Source of the DNA: Helicobacter sp.
Lineage (GTDB): Bacteria; Campylobacterota; Campylobacteria; Campylobacterales; Helicobacteraceae
Direction: 5' to 3'
Assembly (NCBI GenBank): GCA_022766795.1
Contig: JALEPE010000097.1
Coordinates: 27,581 to 91,580 of the forward strand
DNA: 64,000 bases
A program made the translations under genes and the position numbers. Positions within the stretch are counted from its first letter, which is position 1. Each line of letters starts with the position of its first letter. Below are positions 54,953 to 64,000 of this stretch, piece by piece. Below the pieces are notes generated by a model. The model made no database searches. It saw nothing but the letters and a program-made list of their open reading frames with translations, and was not told where the DNA came from.

Positions 54953-55811
54953 TTAGAGCGGCAGGTTACGCAATAGGCTTTGGAGTTGGATAAGTTCTTT
55001 TGGCATAAGTTCTGCAATGCTAAAACCTACTACTTCATAATTTTTGCTAACCATTGTGAGAATCTCTGTAATGTGTTTGAGTTTCAATTTGCCAGTATTG
55101 CCCACTGCGATATAGAGTTCTTTAGGATCTAGCACATCTAAATCAAGATGAATGGCAATTTTAGTAGCTTTTGTAGTTTTTAAGGATTCCAAAATGCTTG
55201 TTTTATCTTTTTTTATGCGCTTGGCATTGAGCGTTTGCAAGTTTAGCTGTCCAATGCGTTTGGCGTAGAATTTCGCCTCATCGCTGTGTAATCCTGCAAT
55301 CAAGATATTTTTGACATTAAAAGAAGCGGGTAGAAGATTTAGAATCTCTTTATCGCCAAGCCCTAGTAAATGTGTAACAGCCATTGCGTGGTAGCCTTGA
55401 TATGTATCAAAGGGAAGTCCAATGTCTGGGTGTGCGTCAAGCCAAAGTAGAGCTAAATCCTCGCCATATTTTCCTGCAAGGTAGCTAAAAGGCGCAACAG
55501 ATACAGAGCATTCTCCGCCAAGTGTCAGAATCTTAGTGGGATTTGCTTCTGTGATATATTGTATTGCAGATTGTGTTTGTTTGAGAATCACCTCTTTATC
55601 TAAAATTACCATCTTTAACTACGCGCTTAAAATCCATTGAAATGGGAATTTCACACGTTTGATAAGACGCATTTGAAGTTAGAATCTCTAAGAGTTTTGC
55701 GCCTAGTGCGTAGCCTTTAGAAATATCATTGTCGGGAATGTCTTTAAACCATTCTGCAATATTTCCACCTTGCCATTGTGGATAAATGAGTTTTAGGGTT
55801 TGAGATTCCAT
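54953..55811 (-). pseudogene. Arginase/ureohydrolase-family gene with a frameshift
   Basis: Two overlapping minus-strand frames. 5' part 55596-55811 (ATG at 55811, AAAGG upstream; MESQTLKLIYPQWQGGNIAE, then KRVVKDG and a stop). 3' part 54953-55612 (ILDKEVILKQTQS onward). Removing one base near 55607 joins them as DG-ILDKE. The enzyme core is visible: GGECSVSVAPF (GGDHS position, Cys for the Mn-ligand His), LWLDAHPDIG and HLDLDVLDPKE. The 3' ORF also starts with ATG so a truncated product is possible. Could be a real inactivation or a sequencing error. Third in the rho-murI cluster. Confidence 0.75.
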
Positions 55812-55828
55812 TGCATTTCCTTTGTTTT

Positions 55829-56587
55829 TTAATGTTTTAACCAGAGTTTTGCAATATTTTCTAAATTCTCCACGCAATCACTCGCATAAAAGCTAAGTTT
55901 AGGTGTATTTGGGAAGTGTTCTAAAGTGTAGGAAGTGCGTAGATATTCCATTATTGCTTCGCCTGAGTGAATCAGCAAGGGTTGGTTGTGGTAATATCTA
56001 GCAATAGAATGTGCAAGCAGTGGAAAGTGCGTGCAACCTAGAATAATCGCATCAGGTGTGAAAGGATAAGTTTTAAAATAATGCTTCATTGTAGCATCTA
56101 AAATCTCACCCGTAAAGATTCCTTCTTCAACAATGGGCACAAAGAGGCTTGTGGCAAGTCCAAATGTATTATGGTAGCCTTCGTCAGCCAGAAGTTTGCT
56201 ATAAAGATTGCTTTGGATCGTTGCTTTTGTTCCAAGAATCAGAATCTTGGCATTTTTATCCTTGATTGCATTTTTGAGTGCTAGGATTCCGGGTTTAATC
56301 ACGCCGATAACGGGATAGGGAGCAACTTCTTGCATTGCCTTTAATCCATACGCACTTGCGGTATTACACGCGATAATTAACGCATCAAGATTAAAAGGTT
56401 TAAAAAAATCTAAGGCTTCTAGGGAATATTGTTGAATTGTATCTTTGCTTTTTACGCCATAAGGCACGCGTGCGGTGTCACCATAATAGACAATTTCTTT
56501 AAAATTCTGCGATTCTAGTAGATTTTTAAGCACGCTAATTCCACCCGCACCGCTATCAAATACCCCAATTCTTTGTAAAGTTGTCAT
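55829..56587 (-). CDS. murI: Glutamate racemase
   Basis: 252 residues. FDSGAGGISVLKNLL near residues 9-23 and IIACNTASAYGLKAM near 70 hold the catalytic Asp and first Cys; LGCTHFPLL near 182 holds the second Cys/His. Makes D-glutamate for peptidoglycan. Starts 1 base after rho and ends 17 bases before the arginase-family start. Confidence 0.95.
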   Translation of the reverse strand: MTTLQRIGVFDSGAGGISVLKNLLESQNFKEIVYYGDTARVPYGVKSKDTIQQYSLEALDFFKPFNLDALIIACNTASAYGLKAMQEVAPYPVIGVIKPGILALKNAIKDKNAKILILGTKATIQSNLYSKLLADEGYHNTFGLATSLFVPIVEEGIFTGEILDATMKHYFKTYPFTPDAIILGCTHFPLLAHSIARYYHNQPLLIHSGEAIMEYLRTSYTLEHFPNTPKLSFYASDCVENLENIAKLWLKH

Positions 56588-56588
56588 T

Positions 56589-57914
56589 TTAATCTTTTGT
56601 GCTATCGTTCATCATATTTAAAAACTCTTCGTTGTCCTTGCTTTTTTGCATTTGCGAATAAAGGAAAGTGAGAGCGTCAATTTCGTTATTCATCTGATGA
56701 ATCGCATTGCGTAGCACCCAAACCTTTTGGAGTTTATCGTGCCCTAAAAGCAATTCTTCCTTGCGTGTGCCACTCTTTAAAATATCCATTGCAGGGTAGA
56801 TTCTGCGCTCTGCAATATGTCGGGCTAAAACAATCTCGCTATTACCTGTGCCTTTAAATTCTTCAAAAATCACTTCGTCCATTCGGGAACCTGTTTCAAT
56901 GAGCGCAGTTGCGATAATTGTCAAGCTTCCGCCTTGTTCAATATTTCTTGCCGCACCAAAGAACCGCTTGGGCTTGTGTAGCGCATTTGCATCTACTCCC
57001 CCACTTAGCACTTTTCCGCTACTTGGTGTTGCGGTATTGTAAGCCCTAGCAAGTCGCGTAATGGAATCTAGCAGAATCACAACATCTTTGCCCATTTCCA
57101 CCATTCTCTTTGCCTTTTCTACAACAAGCTCCGCCACGCGTGTATGGTTATTTGCAGGCATATCAAAGGTGGAGCTATACACCTCGCCTTTTACGCTTCT
57201 CTCCATATCGGTAACTTCCTCTGGACGCTCATCCACAAGCAAGACGATGAGTTCCACTTCAGGGTGGTTTTTTGTGATTCCATAAGCAAGTTCTTTCATC
57301 AGCTCGGTTTTACCTGTTCTTGGGGGCGCGACAATAAGTGCGCGCTGCCCCTTGCCAATGGGCGCAAATAAATCTAGCATTCTCCCTGTGATTTTGAAGC
57401 TATTGTATTCTAGTTTGATTTGTTCGGTGGGAAAAAGAGGGGTTAAATTATCAAATAGCGGACGATTTTTCATCTCCTCGGGAGATTGATAGTTAATCGC
57501 CTCAACCTTTAAAAGCGCGTAATACCTCTCTTGGTCTTTTGGGCTTCTGACTTGCCCTGTGATAATATCGCCATTTCTTAAGGTGAATCTACGGATTTGT
57601 GTGCTACTCACATAGGCGTCATTTTGAGAACCCGAGAAGTTTTCATCAATGGCGCGTAAGAACCCATACCCCTCACTTGTAATCTCTAAGATTCCGGTAA
57701 AGAGAATAAAGCCACCCTTGCTTACTTGCGTTTTTAGAATTTCAAAGATTAAATCTTGACGCAGAAATTCTTGTGGATTCTCAATGCCGAGTGATTTTGC
57801 AATCTCTGCGAGTTTGTTGATGGGTTTTGCGCGCAAATCCTCTATTGTATAGCCTTCTACTGGCGTATGAGTTCTAGTTTTATGCTCTTTTTTGTTTTGA
57901 TTGTTTTCGCTCAT
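56589..57914 (-). CDS. rho: Transcription termination factor Rho
   Basis: 441 residues. N-terminal Rho domain ([20 protein letters not shown]), cold-shock-like RNA-binding domain with [18 protein letters not shown], then the RecA-type core: Walker [21 protein letters not shown] near 188 and Walker [17 protein letters not shown]. Hexameric RNA helicase. The upstream 178-base gap holds no clear promoter. Confidence 0.96.
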   Translation of the reverse strand: MSENNQNKKEHKTRTHTPVEGYTIEDLRAKPINKLAEIAKSLGIENPQEFLRQDLIFEILKTQVSKGGFILFTGILEITSEGYGFLRAIDENFSGSQNDAYVSSTQIRRFTLRNGDIITGQVRSPKDQERYYALLKVEAINYQSPEEMKNRPLFDNLTPLFPTEQIKLEYNSFKITGRMLDLFAPIGKGQRALIVAPPRTGKTELMKELAYGITKNHPEVELIVLLVDERPEEVTDMERSVKGEVYSSTFDMPANNHTRVAELVVEKAKRMVEMGKDVVILLDSITRLARAYNTATPSSGKVLSGGVDANALHKPKRFFGAARNIEQGGSLTIIATALIETGSRMDEVIFEEFKGTGNSEIVLARHIAERRIYPAMDILKSGTRKEELLLGHDKLQKVWVLRNAIHQMNNEIDALTFLYSQMQKSKDNEEFLNMMNDSTKD

Positions 57915-58092
57915 TTGTTACCTTAAGTGTATTTAAGATTCCTTGCAAAAGTTTTTAAAGAATGTAAAAAATGAATAAAAGAATCAGATGTTGAAATCCA
58001 CGAAGTCCTTATGCAGTTCCTTGTAATTTTGCAATGAAGTAAAGCGGAATTTTAATCTAAAAGCGGAATCTTGTCAAGATTAAAGCGCAATC

Positions 58093-58716
58093 TTATGCAA
58101 TAAAATCCATTAAGCTGCGATAACTATTGATAAATAGCAGAATCGCAAAAACAATGAATACGATTCCACAAATTCTATCAATTACTCTAAAAAGCGCATT
58201 ATTGATAAATTTACGAAAAAATGTCGCAATGAAAATCACAGATACAAAGGCAAGAGTGAGCGCAATGAGTAGCACGACAATACTTAATTCCAAATGCTTA
58301 TTCATAAAAGGCGTAATAATTAGTCCAAAAAATAGAATCGCTTTGGGGTTTGAGAGATTGACAAGCATTCCTTTTAGCATAAAAGCATAGGGGCTATGGA
58401 ATCGCATTTGGGATTCTGCTTGATTGAAATCAATCTTTGGGTTTGCGCAAAATAACAAAAGATAGGCAATGTAGCTTAAATAGATTCCACCCACCGCGCA
58501 AAGAATGCCTTGAATAAGTGCGCCTTGAATGAAATGCGCAAAGCCAAAATATACAAGGCTTAAGAAAATAATCCAGCCACAAAAGATTCCAAAGAGGCTT
58601 GAAAATCCAATCTTTGCGCCATAACTTAGTGTGTTTCTAAGCGCAAATAAAATATCAGGACCCGGTGTTAATGCAGTAATAAAGCCCACTGCAGCTAAGC
58701 TAAGCAATTCAAGCAT
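58093..58716 (-). CDS. LysE/RhtB family amino-acid exporter
   Basis: 207 residues, five to six membrane helices. N-terminal GFITALTPGPDILFALRNTL and NLSNPKAILFFGLIITPF are family signatures. Probably exports an amino acid or related compound; substrate unknown. Its ATG overlaps the pyrB stop by one base. Confidence 0.9.
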   Translation of the reverse strand: MLELLSLAAVGFITALTPGPDILFALRNTLSYGAKIGFSSLFGIFCGWIIFLSLVYFGFAHFIQGALIQGILCAVGGIYLSYIAYLLLFCANPKIDFNQAESQMRFHSPYAFMLKGMLVNLSNPKAILFFGLIITPFMNKHLELSIVVLLIALTLAFVSVIFIATFFRKFINNALFRVIDRICGIVFIVFAILLFINSYRSLMDFIA

Positions 58717-59639
58717 TAAAAATAAGGGAAGTTTTTAGGGATTTTGGTGTGATTTTGTAAAATCAACGTTTCTAAAACTGCCATACGAATCGCAACGCCG
58801 TGTGTAACTTGCTCCAATACTTTACATCGCGGGTCTTTTAGCATAGAATCGCTAATATCAATGTTGCGATGCACAGGACCTGGGTGCAAAAGAATAATAT
58901 TGCGCTCCCCAAAAATTTCTTTGGTAATACAATAATCACTCGCATAATCCTTTAGACTTGAGTAAATGGGATAATCGTGTCGTTCTGTCTGTGTGCGCAG
59001 ACTCATTACCGCATCCACTTCATCAATCACTTCTTTTAAAAACAAGCAATGACGCAATTTGGTTTTAGGGATAAAATGCGGAGGACCCACCAAAATCACT
59101 TCCATACCAAAGCGTCCCAAAAGCTCAATGTTGCTATTTGCAACGCGTGAATTGCGAATATCGCCCACAATTGCAATTTTTTTACCCCCTAAATGTCCTA
59201 GATGTTTGCGCAGTGTTAATAAATCCAAAAGTGCTTGTGTGGGGTGCGCGTGTGCGCCATCACCCCCATTGATGATAGAGCAGGTTACATATTTAGATAA
59301 AATATTTGGCACACCAGAGTTTCTATGGCGCACAACAATGGCGCTTGGCTGCATTGCATTGAGGTTTGCTGCTGTGTCAAAGAGTGTTTCACCCTTCGTT
59401 GTAGAGCTTCTTGAGGCATCTAAACGCACAACTTCCCCACCTAAATGTTTTGTTGCGACTTCAAAGCTTGAAAGTGTGCGTGTAGAATTTTCAAAAAATG
59501 CAGTAATGATAATATGCCCAGATAGAGAATTTTTGGAGGTTAATGTGTTATCGGAGTCTAAATAACTTTGAGCTAAATCTAAAAGTTGTTCAACTTCATC
59601 TTTTTTAAAATCTTTGGTTTCTAGTAAGTGTCGCGCCAT
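58716..59639 (-). CDS. pyrB: Aspartate carbamoyltransferase catalytic subunit
   Basis: 307 residues from the ATG at 59639, spaced 7 bases from AAGG; a TTG at 59645 is less likely. Carbamoyl-phosphate motif [15 protein letters not shown] near residue 52, [15 protein letters not shown] near 127 and [13 protein letters not shown] near 260. First committed step of pyrimidine synthesis. No pyrI seen. Confidence 0.96.
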   Translation of the reverse strand: MARHLLETKDFKKDEVEQLLDLAQSYLDSDNTLTSKNSLSGHIIITAFFENSTRTLSSFEVATKHLGGEVVRLDASRSSTTKGETLFDTAANLNAMQPSAIVVRHRNSGVPNILSKYVTCSIINGGDGAHAHPTQALLDLLTLRKHLGHLGGKKIAIVGDIRNSRVANSNIELLGRFGMEVILVGPPHFIPKTKLRHCLFLKEVIDEVDAVMSLRTQTERHDYPIYSSLKDYASDYCITKEIFGERNIILLHPGPVHRNIDISDSMLKDPRCKVLEQVTHGVAIRMAVLETLILQNHTKIPKNFPYF

Positions 59640-59666
59640 TATCAAACCTTAAATATAAATTTAGGG

Positions 59667-59672
59667 ATTATA
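59667..59672 (-). promoter_or_regulatory. Probable -10 box for pyrB
   Basis: TATAAT on the minus strand, 27 bases upstream of the pyrB ATG, in the 122-base divergent gap. Confidence 0.5.
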
Positions 59673-59722
59673 ATTTTATTTTGCTTTAAGTATCCTTTGT
59701 TTTGCTTCTTTGTAAAATATGC

Positions 59723-59728
59723 TAGAAT
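59723..59728 (+). promoter_or_regulatory. Probable -10 box for ugd
   Basis: TAGAAT preceded by TATGC (extended -10 look), 34 bases upstream of the GTG start of ugd. Confidence 0.45.
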
Positions 59729-59761
59729 GTTAAAATATTTTTATGTAATAAAGGGCGTTTT

Positions 59762-61090
59762 GTGAATATAGCAGTGATTGGCACGGGATATGTGGGTTTA
59801 GTTAGTGGAACTTGTTTTGCAGAAATGGGTAATAGAGTCGTGTGTGTAGATGTGTTAGAATCCAAAATTGCACAACTCAAATCGGGCAAAATACCAATCT
59901 ATGAGCCCGGACTTGAAGGGCTTGTGAGCAAAAATTATCAAAATGGCAATTTGTGTTTTACCACTTCTTTGAAAGAGGCGTTGAAAAAATGTGAGATTGT
60001 ATTTATTGCGGTTGGAACGCCAATGGGAGAGGACGGAAGTGCGGATTTACAATATGTGCTTCAAGCTGCAAAAGAAATTGGTGAGCAAATGGAATCGCAA
60101 TTAATTGTTGTGAATAAATCCACTGTTCCAGTAGGCACTGCACAGAGGGTTCAAGAGGTGATTTTTAAATCCCTTAAAAAGCGTAATAAAATAATTCCCT
60201 TTAGTGTGGCAAGTAATCCGGAGTTTTTAAAAGAAGGCGATGCGGTGAATGATTTTTTAAAGCCAGACCGCGTAATTATTGGTGTAGAAGAAGAGTGGGT
60301 AGAAGAAAGATTAAGAGAGCTTTATGCTCCTTTTTGTCGCAGTTGTGATAGATTTATTGTGATGGATATTAAAAGCGCGGAGATGACAAAGTATGCTGCA
60401 AATGCAATGCTTGCGACAAAAATTAGCTTCATTAACGAAATTGCAAATATTTGTGAAGCGGTTGGCGCAAATGTCAATAGTGTCCGCGTTGGAATCGGAA
60501 GTGATAAACGCATTGGGTATAGCTTTATTTATCCGGGTTGTGGATATGGGGGAAGTTGCTTTCCAAAAGATGTGAAAGCATTATCAAAAATTGCACTAGA
60601 CAATGGAATCAATCCTAAAGTGATTCACGCAGTGGAACAAGTCAATGAGGGGCAAAAACGCGTTTTGGGTAAGAAAATCGTGCAATATTTTGGAGAGGAT
60701 TTAAGTGAGAGGCAGATTTGTTTATGGGGGCTTAGCTTCAAGCCAGAAACAGATGATATGCGTGAGGCGACTTCTATTGTGCTAATTAATGAGCTAGTTG
60801 CACGAGGTGCGGTGGTAAAAGTTTATGACCCAAAAGCAATGCAAGAAGCACAACAATTTTATTTAAAGGATACTCCAAACCTATTGTATGCAAAAAACAA
60901 ATATGACGCCTTAGAAGATTGCGATTGCCTTGTGCTTGTTACAGAATGGAAAGAGTTTAGAAGCCCAGATTTTTTAGAGGTTAAAGAACGATTAAAGTCT
61001 CCTATTATCTTTGATGGGCGGAATCAGTATAACGCAAAAAGGCTTAAAGAGCTTGGCTTTACTTATTATGAGATTGGTGTTAAGCAATGA
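59762..61090 (+). CDS. ugd: UDP-glucose 6-dehydrogenase
   Basis: 442 residues with a GTG start. N-terminal Rossmann fold VIGTGYVGLVSGTCFAEMGN, central SAEMTKYAANAMLATKISFI and catalytic Cys in GCGYGGSCFPKDVKAL near 257-272; C-terminal GLSFKPETDDMREA. Makes UDP-glucuronate from UDP-glucose for polysaccharide synthesis. No other polysaccharide gene adjoins it. Stop overlaps the next ATG by 4 bases. Confidence 0.95.
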   Translation: MNIAVIGTGYVGLVSGTCFAEMGNRVVCVDVLESKIAQLKSGKIPIYEPGLEGLVSKNYQNGNLCFTTSLKEALKKCEIVFIAVGTPMGEDGSADLQYVLQAAKEIGEQMESQLIVVNKSTVPVGTAQRVQEVIFKSLKKRNKIIPFSVASNPEFLKEGDAVNDFLKPDRVIIGVEEEWVEERLRELYAPFCRSCDRFIVMDIKSAEMTKYAANAMLATKISFINEIANICEAVGANVNSVRVGIGSDKRIGYSFIYPGCGYGGSCFPKDVKALSKIALDNGINPKVIHAVEQVNEGQKRVLGKKIVQYFGEDLSERQICLWGLSFKPETDDMREATSIVLINELVARGAVVKVYDPKAMQEAQQFYLKDTPNLLYAKNKYDALEDCDCLVLVTEWKEFRSPDFLEVKERLKSPIIFDGRNQYNAKRLKELGFTYYEIGVKQ

Positions 61091-61629
61091 GATGGCTTTT
61101 TATGCGATTCTTTATCTTTGGAATCTTGAGTTTATTTCTCTTGAATGGGTGTGCAAATCTGCAATCCTTTAAATCAAGATTGATTCCCTCTAAGCCGGAG
61201 GAATCCTACATTCAAGCTACACGCAAAAGTGAGCTAGTCTTTGAGGATACGACACGAATCGTGCTAATTGCAGTGCATTTAAATGCCTATGATGAGGAAA
61301 AATACCCGCACGAAAGAGGAGAAGTGTTTTTTGTAGATGTGTATCAAAGTGAGCAAAATTCCTTAGGATTCTTAGAAAATGGCTATCGCTTGACTTTAAA
61401 CAATGGAGAATCCCCAACAAAAATTACACGATTGCACAATAAAGATTTACAAGGCTTAATGCAACAAAATGCTATGCGTTGGGGAGAATATTATTTGGTT
61501 ACATTTGCACCACAAAATCAACGCATACAAGATAGTTTAATGCTTGTTCTAAGCCACCCAAAGTTTGGTAAAAATTCTTTAAAGTTTGGATTTAAGGGTT
61601 TAAGCAAAGAGGATTTGAAAGGAAAATAA
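61087..61629 (+). CDS. Putative lipoprotein
   Basis: 180 residues. Signal RFFIFGILSLFLLNGC with lipobox LLNGC, Cys near residue 22. The ATG at 61087 overlaps ugd (ATGA); a second in-frame ATG (MRFFIF) at 61102 could also serve. The mature part is hydrophilic with no domain I recognise. Immediately followed by tlyA, the same order as I recall in H. pylori. Confidence 0.78.
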   Translation: MRWLFMRFFIFGILSLFLLNGCANLQSFKSRLIPSKPEESYIQATRKSELVFEDTTRIVLIAVHLNAYDEEKYPHERGEVFFVDVYQSEQNSLGFLENGYRLTLNNGESPTKITRLHNKDLQGLMQQNAMRWGEYYLVTFAPQNQRIQDSLMLVLSHPKFGKNSLKFGFKGLSKEDLKGK

Positions 61630-62382
61630 TTGCAGAATATTACACAAGGAATGCGCTTGGATATTGCCTGTGTGAAGTTTGGCTTAACAGAATCGCGCAA
61701 CAAGGCGCAAAGCCTTATCAAAAAGGGTAAGGTTTGCGTGAATGGCACAATATGCAAAAGGGCTTCTTACGCGGTGGAATCTTGCGATTCCATTTCCTTT
61801 TTGGAGTCTTTGTGCTTTGTGAGTCGTGCAGGGGAGAAACTGCATTATTTCTTGGAATCCAATCCCTACTTAACGCAAGATTTTCATCGCTTAAATGCCT
61901 TAGATATTGGGTCTAGCACGGGCGGATTTAGTGAGGTTTTGTTAAGATTAGGCGTGGAATCTGTCGTGTGTGTAGATGTGGGGAGCAATCAGCTACATAC
62001 GAGTTTGAGGCAGAATCGGCGTGTGAGATTCTATGAGCGCACAGATATTCGTAATTTCGCAAGAGAAAATCAAGAATCGCAAACTTTTTCTCTCGTAGTT
62101 TGCGATGTTTCTTTTATTTCTATCAAGGATATTTTAAGCGCAATCAAGGCATTAGCAAGTGGGCTTTTGATTTTGCTTTTTAAACCACAATTTGAAGTGG
62201 GAGTGGAAGCAAAACGCAACAAAAAGGGCGTGTTAATGGAATCGCAAAGTGCTATCAATGCGCTCAACCAAACCCTTGTGCTTTTAGAAAACGAGGGGTT
62301 TAAGATTCTAGTCTGTGAGGAATCCAAAGTGAAAGGAAAGGAAGGGAATGTTGAGTTTTTTATCGCTGCTCAAAAACTCTAA
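61630..62382 (+). CDS. tlyA: TlyA family 2'-O-methyltransferase / haemolysin
   Basis: 250 residues with a TTG start directly after the lipoprotein stop. N-terminal S4 domain (RLDIACVKFGLTESRNKAQS), FtsJ-like methyltransferase with ALDIGSSTGGFSEVLLRLG near 91 and LLFKPQFEVG near 181. Methylates rRNA; described as haemolysin in several bacteria. Overlaps ribF by 35 bases. Confidence 0.93.
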   Translation: MQNITQGMRLDIACVKFGLTESRNKAQSLIKKGKVCVNGTICKRASYAVESCDSISFLESLCFVSRAGEKLHYFLESNPYLTQDFHRLNALDIGSSTGGFSEVLLRLGVESVVCVDVGSNQLHTSLRQNRRVRFYERTDIRNFARENQESQTFSLVVCDVSFISIKDILSAIKALASGLLILLFKPQFEVGVEAKRNKKGVLMESQSAINALNQTLVLLENEGFKILVCEESKVKGKEGNVEFFIAAQKL

Positions 62383-63307
62383 ATTTGCTAAAAGTATCAC
62401 AAGTCTTGCACTTGGGAAGTTTGATGGAATGCACAGCGCACACCAAGCCCTTTTTGATAAGTTAGGCAATGGGGGTGCGATTTTGTGCATTGAAAGCAAT
62501 CAAGGCGAGTTGTTACCCCAAAAATATCGCGCTTTTTATACTTCCTATCCGATTTTTTCATTGCCTTTAGAATATGTCCGCGACAAAAGCGATAAAGAAT
62601 TTGTGGAGTTTTTGTTGGAAGTTTTGCCCAATTTAAAATGTTTGGTTGTGGGGTATGATTTTCGCTTTGGTAAGGAGAGGCATTACTATACCTTTGATTT
62701 AAAAAAAAGATTTCAAGGGGAAGTGATTGTGGTTAGTGAGGTGTTTTATAAAAAACTTTCTGTGCATAGCGGGTTAATCAAGGAATTACTTATCAATGGC
62801 AACCTAAAACAAGCAAACAAACTGCTAGGGCGTCCCTTTGAGATTCGCGGTGGAATCGTGCGGGGGCAGGGGATTGGTGCAAAGGAGCTTGTCGCGACAA
62901 TTAACCTGCAAAACGATGGATTTTTGCTTCCAAAAGAGGGAGTGTATGCGGGATTTGTGCAATTAGGCGCACAAAGTGTGGAATCCCCAAAATATCCGGC
63001 GGTGATTTTTATTGGCAATCGTCTAAGTACAGATAAATCTTTTGCGATTGAGGGGCATTTGCTTGGGAAGTCTCTGGAAGTAAAGGAGAGGGAGGCGGGA
63101 TTCTTTCTTGTAAAATACTTGCGTGAGAACAAGCACTTTGAGCATTTAAGCGCATTAAAAGAGCAGATTTGTCGGGATATAGAGGAGGCTTATAAGGCTT
63201 TGAAATGTGAAAATGGAGAATCTAAGGAGAGTGTAGAAAATGCAAGTGGCGCAAACTCGGGATTCCAAAGCAATGTAAAACAAACCGCAGAATCACAAAT
63301 ACGATAA
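62348..63307 (+). CDS. ribF: Bifunctional riboflavin kinase / FAD synthetase
   Basis: 319 residues. Nucleotidyltransferase site LGKFDGMHSAHQALFDKL near residues 23-40 and flavokinase site IRGGIVRGQGIGAKELVATI near 173-192. Makes FMN and FAD. Unusually, about 30 extra C-terminal residues follow the flavokinase domain. The gene overlaps tlyA, so the two are coupled. Confidence 0.93.
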   Translation: MLSFLSLLKNSKFAKSITSLALGKFDGMHSAHQALFDKLGNGGAILCIESNQGELLPQKYRAFYTSYPIFSLPLEYVRDKSDKEFVEFLLEVLPNLKCLVVGYDFRFGKERHYYTFDLKKRFQGEVIVVSEVFYKKLSVHSGLIKELLINGNLKQANKLLGRPFEIRGGIVRGQGIGAKELVATINLQNDGFLLPKEGVYAGFVQLGAQSVESPKYPAVIFIGNRLSTDKSFAIEGHLLGKSLEVKEREAGFFLVKYLRENKHFEHLSALKEQICRDIEEAYKALKCENGESKESVENASGANSGFQSNVKQTAESQIR

Positions 63308-63324
63308 AGTCAAAGGAATAAGCA

Positions 63325-64000
63325 ATGGATAAAGTTTTTACAAAAGCCCCGCAGAAGCAATTTGAATTTGATGCGAAAGTCGCGGGCGTGTTTGATGATA
63401 TGGTGAGCCGCTCAATCCCTTATTATAAGGAAGTTTTGGGGCTTTGTGCGGACTTTGCATTGATGTATTTAAAACCCGATTCCACCCTGCTAGATTTAGG
63501 CACAAGCACGGGGGCAATGCTAATAGAAATCGCCTCTAAAGCGGAATTTCCGCTGAATCTCTATGGGATAGACAATGCGGAATCTATGCTAGAAATAGCG
63601 CGGAATAAATTAAGCGCGTATGAAATGTGTGCAAACCTCATCTGCGGGGATATTTTGGAGGCGGATTTCCCTAAAAGCGATGTGGTGATAGCTAATTACA
63701 CTTTGCAGTTTATCCGTCCGCTTCAGCGCGAAAAGCTCGTGCAAAAGATTTATGATTGCCTCAATCCAAAGGGTGTTTTCATTGTCTCCGAAAAGGTAAT
63801 GGTGGAGCATAAGGAACTAGATTTTAAGATGATTCAATACTATTTAGCCAACAAAAAGAAGCAGGGATATAGTGATTTTGAGATTGCAAAAAAGCGCGAG
63901 GCGTTGGAGAATGTGCTTGTGCCTTATAGTGAGGCGGAGAATCGCGCAATGCTCTTAAACGCGGGATTCTCGTGTGTGGAGACGCTTTTTGCTTGGGTGA
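63325..64000 (+). CDS. cmoA: Carboxy-S-adenosyl-L-methionine synthase, 5' part
   Basis: 225 codons visible; runs off the window edge. RBS AAGGAATAAGCA. The SAM fold is seen in LLDLGTSTGAMLIEIASK and the family end of a full-length protein is near (CmoA is about 235-245 residues). DDMVSRSIPYYKEV near residue 28 and ANYTLQFIRPLQREKLVQKI near 120 are typical. Makes Cx-SAM for tRNA wobble modification. Confidence 0.9.
   Translation, partial: MDKVFTKAPQKQFEFDAKVAGVFDDMVSRSIPYYKEVLGLCADFALMYLKPDSTLLDLGTSTGAMLIEIASKAEFPLNLYGIDNAESMLEIARNKLSAYEMCANLICGDILEADFPKSDVVIANYTLQFIRPLQREKLVQKIYDCLNPKGVFIVSEKVMVEHKELDFKMIQYYLANKKKQGYSDFEIAKKREALENVLVPYSEAENRAMLLNAGFSCVETLFAWV

Overview
This AT-rich, densely coding 64 kb window comes from a Helicobacter chromosome (Campylobacterota). 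The evidence is gene content plus gene order that I recall from H. pylori: the aroC-rnc-rnhA cluster, dnaG followed by a PP-loop protein, fmt-birA-parA-parB-ATP synthase-Tol/Pal-slyD, truD-htpX-folE, rodA/rluD-like/FN3/trmB/ftsEX/EnvC-like/flaG-fliD-fliS, rho-murI, and pyrB/tlyA/ribF. A nitrite reductase (nrfHA), a CheR/CheB pair, a CiaB homologue and ugd are absent from gastric H. pylori as far as I recall. They point to an enterohepatic (intestinal) species; the exact species is not determined.

Layout. 1-283 is the start of pseG on the minus strand, cut by the window edge. 284-636 is a spacer of intergenic palindromic repeats. 637-3875 is a minus-strand operon: LapB-like TPR protein, rnhA, rnc, aroC. 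3979-7221 holds dnaG, a PP-loop ATPase and a nitroreductase. 7302-9280 holds a soluble TlpD-like chemoreceptor and a SprA-type putative metalloprotease. 9347-23838 is a long plus-strand run: fmt, birA, parA, parB, atpF'-F-H-A-G-D-C, tolQ-R-A-B-pal-cpoB and slyD. 23862-26522 is truD-htpX-folE. 26568-27966 is a gene split at a G11 tract (probable phase variation). 27967-28707 is a second repeat-rich spacer, followed by a 1058-residue autotransporter, a small cytochrome c, a membrane protein, a CvfB-like S1 protein and nrfHA with an FNR-type site.

36295-37873 is a decayed locus: remnants of an exbD-tonB operon run into a fragment of a phage/ICE-type methylase-helicase. 37874-48404 is a minus-strand block of flagellar export/cap genes, cell-division genes (ftsE, ftsX, EnvC-like), trmB, an FN3 lipoprotein and a pseudouridine synthase. 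48452-54804 (plus) holds rodA, a CAU tRNA overlapping its 3' end, an HMA protein, a DjlA-like protein, ciaB, cheR, cheB and a YigZ protein. 54953-59639 (minus) holds rho, murI, a frameshifted arginase-family gene, a LysE exporter and pyrB. 59762-64000 (plus) holds ugd, a lipoprotein, tlyA, ribF and a cut cmoA.

Most of the window is core metabolism and cell-envelope housekeeping. The unusual parts are the structured intergenic repeats, the G11 switch, the FNR-type nrf promoter, the exbD-tonB/helicase scar, the frameshifted arginase and the rodA-tRNA overlap. I did not find a CRISPR array, rRNA, intact insertion sequence or complete mobile element, and I cannot claim a clearly new biological system.
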